NCBI GenBank assembly: GCA_021295675.1
Contig: JAGWBY010000018.1
Coordinates: forward strand, 1 to 22,998
Direction: 5' to 3'
DNA: 22,998 bases
Source of the DNA: Candidatus Latescibacterota bacterium
Lineage (GTDB): Bacteria > Latescibacterota > UBA2968 > UBA8231
Program-made: the position numbers and the translations under genes
Notes under the pieces: generated by a model
What the model was told of the DNA's origin: nothing
What the model saw: the letters and a program-made list of their open reading frames with translations, nothing else
Databases searched by the model: none
Shown: positions 16,774 through 22,998 of the stretch, in pieces
Layout: every line of letters begins with the position of its first letter
Numbering within the stretch: the stretch's first letter is position 1

Positions 16774-18021
16774 TCAGTCCAGCCCGAGCGCCGCGTCAAT
16801 CTCTTGTTGGTAGGCCCGCACTTGGCCCGAGAGGATCTCGTCCATAGTCACGGCCCGGCCGGCGAGAATCGACTCGTAGGCCCCGTATATCGCCGCCACC
16901 GCCGTCATGCCTAGATATCCATCGACCTCGGGTTTGGTTCCCTTGAGGACCGCCTCGCCGAAGTCGTGCATCTCGATGGCCATGTGCTTGGCATCGATCG
17001 GCGGGAAGTCCAACTCGTAGGTCACCACCTTCGCGCCGAAAAGCCGCTCGGTGATTTCGCTCATCTGAAAATCGGGCAATAACGGCAAAATCTCCGCGCC
17101 CTCAAACTGTTGGCCCTCGCAGCGCAGGACCACCGGCCGACCATTGCGGTCCCCAGGCGCATACAACGCCCCCAAGCGGCCGTGCACGCTGCGCTCAAAA
17201 CCGGTGCTGCCGCGACCGCCGGCAGCGTAGGTAAACTGCACCATGGCCCCGGACTTCATCTTGTACATCGCGCAGACCGAATCCTCGCCGGTAGCTTCAA
17301 CCGAATCGGGAAAGGTCTTGAGCCGCTCGACATAGGACTCGAGCTGGAGACCGGAATCATCGGGCTTATAGCGCACCGGCTCGATGATCCAACCGGTGCC
17401 GTAGATCTGGTCGAAGGCACCCATGTAGTACTGCACGATATCGGTAAAATGCACCGCCATATCTAGGCCGATCGCTCCTTTGTCCTTGAGATGCCGCCAC
17501 GGGGTGATGACCATCTTATTGTTGCCGCCTAGGCAGTTGTGGATCATCAGGTAGGGGTCGCCCAAAAGCCCGTGGTCGAGAATCGCACGCGCCAATCTGT
17601 TGGGTGGGTCGCGCCGCAAATTCTCAGCCGTGGCCAGCACCACGCCATTCTTTTCGGCCGCCGCAATCATCGCCGTGCAGGCGCGAATGGTGATGCCCAG
17701 CGGCTTTTCGCACAAGACATGCTTGCCGGCCTCCAGCGCTGGCACCGCCACTTGGTGATGGACCGCGGGATCGGTGGCCACGTCCACCGCCGCAATGTCG
17801 GGGTGCGACACGGCCTCGCCCAGATCGGTGAAGACCAAGGGCGTGCGACCGAAGAGGCGCTCTACTTCCCGCTTGCCCAGATCCGCGTTCTTGGGGTTGA
17901 GGTCGCACACGGCCATCAGTTCGATATTGCCGATGCCGCTGTTCTCCAGTTCTTTGTAGGCGAGGATATGGCGATGACCCATACCGCCGCAGCCGACCAA
18001 GCAAAGTGGAACCTTTTTCAA
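16774..18021 (-). CDS. Gfo/Idh/MocA-family oxidoreductase
   Basis: 415 residues from a TTG at 18021, chosen because AAGGAG lies six bases upstream and the Rossmann fold starts at once (KKVPLCLVGCGGMGHRH, residues 2-18). The frame runs to 18111, but that would overlap the preceding gene and add a non-conserved tail. The NAD(P)-binding motif is GCGGMG (10-15); HVLCEKPLG contains the conserved Glu105-Lys106-Pro107. GLDMAVHFTDIVQYYMG holds the histidine expected at the active site of this family. The C-terminal sheet domain is present and the length is normal to slightly long. It likely oxidises or reduces a sugar, inositol or amino-sugar using a nicotinamide cofactor in the cytoplasm. It follows the sugar isomerase-like gene by 22 bases and precedes the MetE-like gene by 34, so one transcript is likely. 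Substrate unknown. Confidence 0.92.
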   Translation of the reverse strand: MKKVPLCLVGCGGMGHRHILAYKELENSGIGNIELMAVCDLNPKNADLGKREVERLFGRTPLVFTDLGEAVSHPDIAAVDVATDPAVHHQVAVPALEAGKHVLCEKPLGITIRACTAMIAAAEKNGVVLATAENLRRDPPNRLARAILDHGLLGDPYLMIHNCLGGNNKMVITPWRHLKDKGAIGLDMAVHFTDIVQYYMGAFDQIYGTGWIIEPVRYKPDDSGLQLESYVERLKTFPDSVEATGEDSVCAMYKMKSGAMVQFTYAAGGRGSTGFERSVHGRLGALYAPGDRNGRPVVLRCEGQQFEGAEILPLLPDFQMSEITERLFGAKVVTYELDFPPIDAKHMAIEMHDFGEAVLKGTKPEVDGYLGMTAVAAIYGAYESILAGRAVTMDEILSGQVRAYQQEIDAALGLD

Positions 18022-18043
18022 TGTCTGCTCCTTGTTATAACGC

Positions 18044-18826
18044 TCAGTAACCCACCGAGCGTAGAAATTCCCGATTGGCCCGACACGATTCATCCGCGTC
18101 GGTGTCTGCATAGCTGGACAGCTCGCCCATTACCCAGCCCTGATAGCCGATCTCTGCAAGCGCCGCGCGAATCGCGGCGAAGTCCAGCCCCACCGTGCCC
18201 TGCCCCATCACGCAGAACTTACCCTGGGCCCAGTCCTTCATGTGCACGTAGCCGATGCGCTCGCGGTATTTGAGGATCTGGGCGACCGCGTCTTCCTGCA
18301 TAAAGGCCGCCACCGACACGTCCATGCAGATCTGCAGCCGCTCGGCATATGCGAGGAGCTTGTCCTGCTCCTCTTCGCTTTCGACCGTGCAGCGCGGATG
18401 CGCGTGGTAGGTCACCTTCACCCCTAGGGGCTCGGCGTAATCGATGAGGGTTTCCGCCTGCTCAGCCAAGCGTTTAAACTCGTCGTCATTGGGCTGGCGT
18501 AACGCCACGCGATTGCCGCCGAGGAAGCAGTAATTGGGACAACCCAACTCAGCCGCGTACTCGATGATGCGCTGCTGCCGAGCGAGCGTCTGTTCGGCGT
18601 CGGGTGCCAGCGACACACTGCCGAACAGACACACCGGCGGCAACCCGTGCTGATCGAGCAAGCCGCGCAGCCTTCGGGGCGTGCCCAGCCAGTCCATCGA
18701 AACGCTGATGAACTCCACCCCCTCCCAGCCGGCGTCGGCGATGGTGCCAAACACCTTGTCCAACTCCGGCGTGGGGCCCCAAGTGATCGTGGAATACCCT
18801 AGATGAAACGACCGCTCTGCGCTCAT
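18044..18826 (-). CDS. Sugar phosphate isomerase/epimerase-like TIM barrel (AP_endonuc_2, xylose-isomerase-like)
   Basis: 260 residues. LGYSTITWG opens the barrel, GWEGVEF (34-40) carries a conserved glutamate, KVTYHAHPRCTVES (137-150) a His-x-His pair, CMDVSVAAF an aspartate (169), YVHMKDW (193-199) a histidine, and VMGELSS (232-238) a glutamate. Together these match the metal-binding pattern of the IolE/xylose-isomerase-like group. It would epimerise, isomerise or dehydrate a sugar or inositol derivative in the cytoplasm. The ATG at 18826 has GGAGG five bases upstream. It lies between the SnoaL-like and Gfo/Idh/MocA genes with short gaps. A barrel enzyme plus a Gfo/Idh/MocA enzyme is a common pairing in cyclitol and sugar catabolism. 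The exact reaction cannot be assigned; a 3-keto-sugar or inosose pathway is one possibility. Confidence 0.9.
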   Translation of the reverse strand: MSAERSFHLGYSTITWGPTPELDKVFGTIADAGWEGVEFISVSMDWLGTPRRLRGLLDQHGLPPVCLFGSVSLAPDAEQTLARQQRIIEYAAELGCPNYCFLGGNRVALRQPNDDEFKRLAEQAETLIDYAEPLGVKVTYHAHPRCTVESEEEQDKLLAYAERLQICMDVSVAAFMQEDAVAQILKYRERIGYVHMKDWAQGKFCVMGQGTVGLDFAAIRAALAEIGYQGWVMGELSSYADTDADESCRANREFLRSVGY

Positions 18827-18862
18827 TTTGACCTCCGTTCGCTTCTTGGTTCATGCGCCTTT

Positions 18863-19246
18863 TCAGGTCATACACGCGGATACGTGCAAATGGGAAACCT
18901 GCCAGCGCTGGTCCTGCCTGAGCCAGACGATGGTTTCGCGCCAAGTACCTTCTTGGACGCTGTCGCCGATGGTCCAAGTGCCGACCAGATAGCCCGTACT
19001 GACCGCGACATCGCCGTGCACGGTGGCCTGGAGATCCCGCCATTCCACCTGCGCCTGGACACGGCCTGCGGCCATGCCGGCCCGCAGCGCTTCAGCGTCG
19101 AAAGCCACCAGACGACTGCCGTCGGGTCCAAAGGTAGTGCGTTGGGGGTGGATATACGGCAGAAAGGTGTCTATATCGCCGGCACAATACGCGGCAGTGG
19201 CGATTTTCGCCGCCGCGATTACCGCTGCTGCTTCGTCATGGGCCAT
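18863..19246 (-). CDS. SnoaL-like / NTF2-fold small protein
   Basis: 127 residues from the ATG at 19246, with AAGGAG six bases upstream; the longer open frame to 19351 overlaps the SDR gene and is rejected. The pattern is that of SnoaL/DUF4440 proteins: an N-terminal helix (AAAVIAAAKIATAAYCAGD), DTFLPYIHPQRTTFGPDG, then strands VEWRDLQATVHGDVAVSTGY, TWRETIVWLRQDQRWQVSHLH. These cone-shaped folds are used as small isomerases, hydrolases or ligand-binding proteins. No catalytic set can be named with confidence. Its start is one base after the SDR stop (TGA-T-ATG), so the two are probably coupled. It could modify the SDR product or be a non-enzymatic partner. Confidence 0.85.
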   Translation of the reverse strand: MAHDEAAAVIAAAKIATAAYCAGDIDTFLPYIHPQRTTFGPDGSRLVAFDAEALRAGMAAGRVQAQVEWRDLQATVHGDVAVSTGYLVGTWTIGDSVQEGTWRETIVWLRQDQRWQVSHLHVSACMT

Positions 19247-19247
19247 A

Positions 19248-20216
19248 TCAATCTCCTTGTTTGCTCTCCTGTCGTCGCCGCATGCCCTCCTGCAGGAACA
19301 ATTCGCGGTTGGGAAAGCCGTTGACCAACGTGAACCCCCCGTCCACCGCAATCAACTGACCGGTCATATAGGGAATCTGGGTGAAGGCGAAGGCAGCACC
19401 GGCGATATCTTCGGGCTGGCCGATGCGCGGCAGCGCCTGCGAGCCCCCCTCGGCCATCAGACCGTAGGTTTCGGCCACGGTATACTGCTGATCGGTCTCC
19501 GGATCGACAATGCCAGAAGGACGCGACGTCAGTGGCGTCTCCACCACCCCTGGACGCAGGGCGTTGACGGTAATATTGTGCTGCCCCGCATCAAAGGCGG
19601 CCCCTAGGACCACGTGATTGAGCCCGGCCTTGCTCACCCCGTAGGGGATGCGCGTGCTATCGGGCGCCACATCCGATACCGTAGCGATAAACAGAAAGCT
19701 GCGGTGCAGAACCTCTTGCCCGGCCTGTCGCTCGTCTGCGGCCTGCTCAATCATGCGTTTGAGCGCGCGCTGACACAGGCGGTAGGCCCCTTTGAGATTG
19801 ACGCTGAGGACCCGGTCCAACTCCTGTTCAAGATGATCAACCGGCGTCTCGGTGAAGTGGTAGCGCGCAATCTGCCCGTCCGCGCCGCGCACGTAGTTGG
19901 TTACGCCGCTGTTGCTGACCACGGTGTCGAGACGGCCGAAATGCGCGTAGGCCCGATCCACTAGGTCGAAAGGGGCTTCGGGCTGGCTCAAATCGGCACC
20001 CAAGCTCAGTGCCTCTACCCCGTGCTCTGTCCGCAGTTTGTTGGCCACCACGGCCGCCCGCTCCTCGCCGGAGCTTTTGTGCGCGCGGGGGTCGGAGGGA
20101 TCGCTGCCGGAATTGTAGTGCACCACCACGTCGTAGCCGTTGGCGGCGAAGGTGGCCACAATAGCCGAGCCAATTCCACTACTCGAACCAGAGACCAGAC
20201 ATACGGGCCTGCTCAT
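19248..20216 (-). CDS. Short-chain dehydrogenase/reductase (SDR)
   Basis: 322 residues, somewhat long for a classical SDR. The cofactor motif is SGSSSGIG (9-16), followed by SNSGV (101-105) in place of NNAG, SVNLKGAY with Asn140, Ser181, and the catalytic Tyr192 and Lys196 in PYGVSKAG. RPGVVETPL and the C-terminal MTGQLIAVDGGF are standard. Extra length comes from an insertion after the second strand (about 36-52) and a charged tail. It is expected to oxidise or reduce a hydroxyl/keto group with NAD(P) in the cytoplasm. The ATG at 20216 has CAGGGAG seven bases upstream and overlaps, as ATGA, the stop of a possible 41-residue ORF. It opens the SDR, SnoaL, isomerase, Gfo/Idh/MocA and MetE-like series. 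Substrate is unknown. Confidence 0.92.
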   Translation of the reverse strand: MSRPVCLVSGSSSGIGSAIVATFAANGYDVVVHYNSGSDPSDPRAHKSSGEERAAVVANKLRTEHGVEALSLGADLSQPEAPFDLVDRAYAHFGRLDTVVSNSGVTNYVRGADGQIARYHFTETPVDHLEQELDRVLSVNLKGAYRLCQRALKRMIEQAADERQAGQEVLHRSFLFIATVSDVAPDSTRIPYGVSKAGLNHVVLGAAFDAGQHNITVNALRPGVVETPLTSRPSGIVDPETDQQYTVAETYGLMAEGGSQALPRIGQPEDIAGAAFAFTQIPYMTGQLIAVDGGFTLVNGFPNRELFLQEGMRRRQESKQGD

Positions 20217-20338
20217 AGATAGGCTCCCTGATTAATAGCCAACTCCGTTTGCTCTTGGACGATCTCATAGGCGTCCACGTGCCACCGTCGTTTGGCTCTG
20301 CCAACAGCCGCAATACCCCAATCGACGATCTCCGCCAT
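20213..20338 (-). CDS. Possible small protein of 41 residues, coupled to the SDR gene
   Basis: The 164-base gap between the family B copy 2 gene and the SDR gene holds an open frame from ATG 20338 to a TGA that overlaps the SDR start as ATGA. It begins MAEIVDWGIAAVGRAKRRWH and ends TELAINQGAYL. It has a basic middle and no membrane segment or cysteine. A purine run GGAAGG directly abuts the ATG, too close for normal initiation; an upstream in-frame TTG near 20372 is an alternative start. I recognise no family. It could be a leader peptide, a small partner protein, a gene remnant or chance. Confidence 0.35.
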   Translation of the reverse strand: MAEIVDWGIAAVGRAKRRWHVDAYEIVQEQTELAINQGAYL

Positions 20339-20380
20339 CCTTCCGGTACCGGCGCGATCGCAAATGCAGCACAAGCTTTT

Positions 20381-22342
20381 TTAATAGGCCATACCGACGA
20401 CCCGTTGTGCCCGATCGACCCCTTCGTCCGTCTCTACGGTGAGCTGCAGCAGATACGTTCCCGGCGGCGCGAGTCGCCCCTTGACATCGCGCCCATTCCA
20501 CGCCGCAGTGAACCGCCCGCTGACTAGTTCACCGCCGTCGATCTGGCCAATTTCACGCCCCGCCAAATCAAATATCTGGATCGCCACAGGTGCGGCCTCT
20601 ACGTTCAGCAAATCGCACTCGATCACGACCATATCGTTAATCCCGTCGCCGTTGGGGGTAAACACGCCAGCCTGCACGCGCAGCCCCTTAATGCTCTTTT
20701 GGCGCAAATCCAGAATATCTACACTCAAGCGATCGCTCTCTATAAGCGGGTCCGCATCACCGGCCGTCAACGCCTGCCGCACCTCGTGTGGTTTCTCGCT
20801 GTCGAAAATCCGCCCGGCAAAAAGCGTCCCAAACTGGAAGACCTCGGCGCGAAAATCGACCTCGATTCGCTCACCGGTTCGCGTCGCGTCGATCCGGGGA
20901 ATCCCCAATTCAAAGCCTCGCTCGTCCAGCCGCCGAATCTCAAAGCCCACCTCCTCGCCGCTGATCCGCACCGCATCTACCCCATCGGGCAGACTCGGAG
21001 TATCGATTTCAATCGAATCGAAGCCCAAATCTCGGGGACTAAACACTGGGGTCAACACATAGGTAAACGCCGCTGGCTCGCCTGCCCTCACCGCACCCGG
21101 CGTGATTTCCGCTAGGGCTTGGGTCGCAATCGGTGGGTCCGACACCGCAAACTGCACGTAGTCGAGTTGACTGCCCTGGTCGCGGCCCGAGTAGAAGTCG
21201 ATGCTGAACTGTACGTAGCGACGCGGTTTATTCGCCTGTATATTTCCCGCCCCAGCGCTGAAATCGTAGGCCGGACTCCACGAATCCCAGTTGCGGGTAT
21301 CATAGGTAATCCCAGCCTTCTCTCCCTTGTTGAGTTTGGCATAACTCTGCCGGGTGAGGGGCTTCCCTTGCTGGTCGAAGAGTGACTTCTCGTCGCCCCT
21401 GAACGTGAAGCGCCAGTAGTTGTTCGGTTCGGCGCTGTCGCCGCTGCGCGTCCGTAGTTCGACGACAGCCTCTGGGTCCTGCCGTCCCGACCAAGTTACA
21501 GATCCCAGTGCAACTGCCTCGCCGAGATCGATGATGTTCGAGCGGTAGGTGGCCTCGTTGGCGAAGCCAAACCCGTAGATCTCGAACTCGGCTAGCTCCC
21601 AGATTCCGCTCGAATTTTCCGGGGCATCAAGTAGCAGACGCTGGACCGGCTCGGAAGGCATCGCCAGTTCCACCACTCCGCTCGAGTTTTCCTTGATGTC
21701 ATAGGCGAGGTCGAAGTCGAAAAAAAAGCCCCGATGCGTGATCGCGTGATCGCGGGTGCCGTCCTTGAGCGGATCGCCATCGCTGGTGCCAACTCTAAAT
21801 CGCTGGACAAAGCGCTCGTTGACAAACTTTTCGCGGGGGAAAAAGCGAATGCGCTGAAGATTGAATAGGCCGCCGAGGTCGAAGATCCAGACCTTGGTAT
21901 AGATCCATCGTCCCTTGCCCCAACTTTCATCGAGGGAACGTCCACCAAAGTAAATAGAGCCCCACGGCCAATGGCCGTCGCCCAGATAGACGGTTTCGGG
22001 ATCGCCATCGAAGATGAAGTGGTCGTCGTCCTCTAAGTTCTCGGTCCAGCCAGTGTGCGAGTGCATGACGAACACGGTGCCACCGTCCAATTCGTAGATC
22101 TGCGGCGCGATGTTGACGGTGGGGTCTAGACGCTGGGGACGGATGAAGTCGGCTTCTGCTTCGACCAACTTGATCTGGCCATCGCGGGCTTCGTCGGCAT
22201 CGGCCCAAGCCAACGACACGAATTCGTAGGGTGCGTCTAGTTCGGGCGGTGGCAGGCTCTGGCCACCGATCCGATAAATCGTCAACGCCGACGCTTGGCT
22301 CCAGAGGAAACCGAGGACCAGCAGAACCAACGATACCCGCAT
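20381..22342 (-). CDS. Secreted discoidin-like protein with FlgD-like C-terminal domain (family B, copy 2)
   Basis: 653 residues, paralogous along its full length to the family B product at 13539-15485. The signal MRVSLVLLVLGFLWSQASA is followed by the same mature start (LTIYRIGG) and then SLAWADADE and RLDPTVNIAP. The discoidin-like part has DPETVYLGDGHWPWG, IFDLGGLFNLQRIRFFPRE and SSGIWELAEFEIYGFG; the middle has NYWRFTFRGDE, LTRQSYAKLNKGEKAGI and WDSWSPAYDF. The FlgD-like end has VFTPNGDGIND, IQIFDLAGREIG, AAWNGRDVKGRLAPPGTYLL and a final VVGMAY. The ATG at 22342 has AAGGAAG a few bases upstream. A 27-base gap separates it from a family A gene. It would be exported; binding of a surface or polysaccharide ligand is inferred. 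The strong similarity indicates duplication followed by divergence. Confidence 0.85.
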   Translation of the reverse strand: MRVSLVLLVLGFLWSQASALTIYRIGGQSLPPPELDAPYEFVSLAWADADEARDGQIKLVEAEADFIRPQRLDPTVNIAPQIYELDGGTVFVMHSHTGWTENLEDDDHFIFDGDPETVYLGDGHWPWGSIYFGGRSLDESWGKGRWIYTKVWIFDLGGLFNLQRIRFFPREKFVNERFVQRFRVGTSDGDPLKDGTRDHAITHRGFFFDFDLAYDIKENSSGVVELAMPSEPVQRLLLDAPENSSGIWELAEFEIYGFGFANEATYRSNIIDLGEAVALGSVTWSGRQDPEAVVELRTRSGDSAEPNNYWRFTFRGDEKSLFDQQGKPLTRQSYAKLNKGEKAGITYDTRNWDSWSPAYDFSAGAGNIQANKPRRYVQFSIDFYSGRDQGSQLDYVQFAVSDPPIATQALAEITPGAVRAGEPAAFTYVLTPVFSPRDLGFDSIEIDTPSLPDGVDAVRISGEEVGFEIRRLDERGFELGIPRIDATRTGERIEVDFRAEVFQFGTLFAGRIFDSEKPHEVRQALTAGDADPLIESDRLSVDILDLRQKSIKGLRVQAGVFTPNGDGINDMVVIECDLLNVEAAPVAIQIFDLAGREIGQIDGGELVSGRFTAAWNGRDVKGRLAPPGTYLLQLTVETDEGVDRAQRVVGMAY

Positions 22343-22369
22343 AGTACTTCCTTCGCTGAGAGGAGAATC

Positions 22370-22998
22370 CTAATAGGCAACAGCGATGGTGCGGAAAATT
22401 TCGGCGCGTCCAATGCGGGCACCTTCAGTGTCCGTATCGACTCGCACTCGCGCCAGATAGACTCCTGGGGGCACCACCGCCCCCTGCTCATCCCGACCGT
22501 CCCACTCCATCCCGTAAACCCCCGTGCTCGCCGGACGATGCTCGACTAAGCGACGCACTCGCTGCCCTCGCATGTCGTGGATCAACACTTCCACCGGACT
22601 AGCCCCGTCCACCTTGACTACCTGAAAGTGAAACCCCATCTCGTCGTTGACCCCGTCGCCATTGGGCGTAACCACGCGAGGCTCCACTTCCACCGCCTGT
22701 ACCAAGGCACCCTCCTGCACTACCCCCACCAGTGTCGTCGTATTGCTGGCCACCTCCGCGACCGCCTCTCCCGGATCCACCCGCTGCCAGCCTCCCTCAC
22801 CCTCAACACTGTGCTGCAATGACGCCTGCAATACCGCTCCCGTCGAAAACAAGGCTGTCGAAAAATCCAACCGCACCACCTCAACCCCCGAAGAGGGGCT
22901 TATCGCCGAAAACGCCACTTGCAAACTATCGCCAGCGGTCGGCACGACCTCTGCTCCGTCCAACGCCCAATCGGCTCCTACGTCAGTGGCCAAAGCCG
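22370..22998 (-). CDS. Discoidin/FlgD-type secreted protein (family A, copy 2), C-terminal part only
   Basis: The last 209 or so residues of a gene that starts beyond the right edge. The visible part aligns with the end of the family A product at 10925-13528: GDSLQVAFSAISPSSGVEVV, LDFSTALFSTGAVLQASLQ, WQRVDPGEAV, SNTTTLVGVVQ. It then has VTPNGDGVNDEMGFHFQVVK, VEVLIHDMRGQRVRRLVEH, EWDGRDEQGAVVPPGVYL and the terminal IAVAY. It is therefore expected to be a secreted protein of several hundred residues with upstream discoidin-like modules. It lies 27 bases before its family B partner, so the family A/B association seen at 10925-15485 recurs here in the opposite gene order. The TAG stop at 22370-22372 is clear. 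Confidence 0.88.
   Translation of the reverse strand, partial: ALATDVGADWALDGAEVVPTAGDSLQVAFSAISPSSGVEVVRLDFSTALFSTGAVLQASLQHSVEGEGGWQRVDPGEAVAEVASNTTTLVGVVQEGALVQAVEVEPRVVTPNGDGVNDEMGFHFQVVKVDGASPVEVLIHDMRGQRVRRLVEHRPASTGVYGMEWDGRDEQGAVVPPGVYLARVRVDTDTEGARIGRAEIFRTIAVAY

Overview
The window is a gene-dense, GC-rich stretch from a Gram-negative bacterium. At least five products carry lipoprotein signals, and several others are secreted surface-type proteins. The mix includes CRTAC1/FG-GAP lipoproteins, discoidin-like proteins with FlgD-like C-terminal domains, a Gfo/Idh/MocA enzyme, a sugar-phosphate-isomerase-like barrel and a standalone MetE-like barrel. That mix resembles uncultured lineages such as Latescibacterota or Poribacteria, but this placement is inference from gene content, not a phylogenetic result. 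No rRNA, tRNA, CRISPR array or recognisable transposase gene was seen, and no gene-free stretch exceeds about 200 bases.

Layout. (1) 1-1989, minus strand: a sugar-type ABC importer, with a binding lipoprotein followed by a tandem-domain ATPase that runs off the left edge. The ATPase is damaged by two deletions in its first nucleotide-binding domain. (2) 1990-2169: an intergenic spacer holding a perfect 26-bp inverted repeat around a nested palindrome. (3) 2170-6702, minus strand: a three-gene unit joined by 4-base overlaps (GTGA, ATGA), encoding a GT87-like membrane glycosyltransferase, a CRTAC1-type lipoprotein with one single-base frameshift, and an AftB-like GT-C membrane glycosyltransferase. 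(4) 6703-9336: a short divergent control region, then on the plus strand a second CRTAC1-type lipoprotein and an FGE-fold lipoprotein that lacks the catalytic cysteines. (5) 9333-22998, all minus strand: a long run that may be one transcript. Read in transcription order it has the C-terminus of one discoidin/FlgD-type secreted protein, a second family member, a small possible ORF, SDR, SnoaL-like protein, sugar isomerase-like barrel, Gfo/Idh/MocA enzyme, MetE-like enzyme, two more discoidin/FlgD-type proteins, and an FG-GAP lipoprotein with a CxxCH heme-binding motif.

How it may work together. The SDR-to-MetE block looks like a small catabolic or modifying operon for a sugar, polyol or methylated compound. 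It sits between two pairs of related surface proteins, which may bind glycans through discoidin-like modules and are probably sorted by a shared C-terminal domain ending in a conserved tyrosine. The left half pairs membrane-embedded, lipid-linked-sugar-type glycosyltransferases with calcium-binding-repeat lipoproteins, which suggests assembly or modification of a surface glycan or glycoprotein. All pathway assignments beyond family level are inference.
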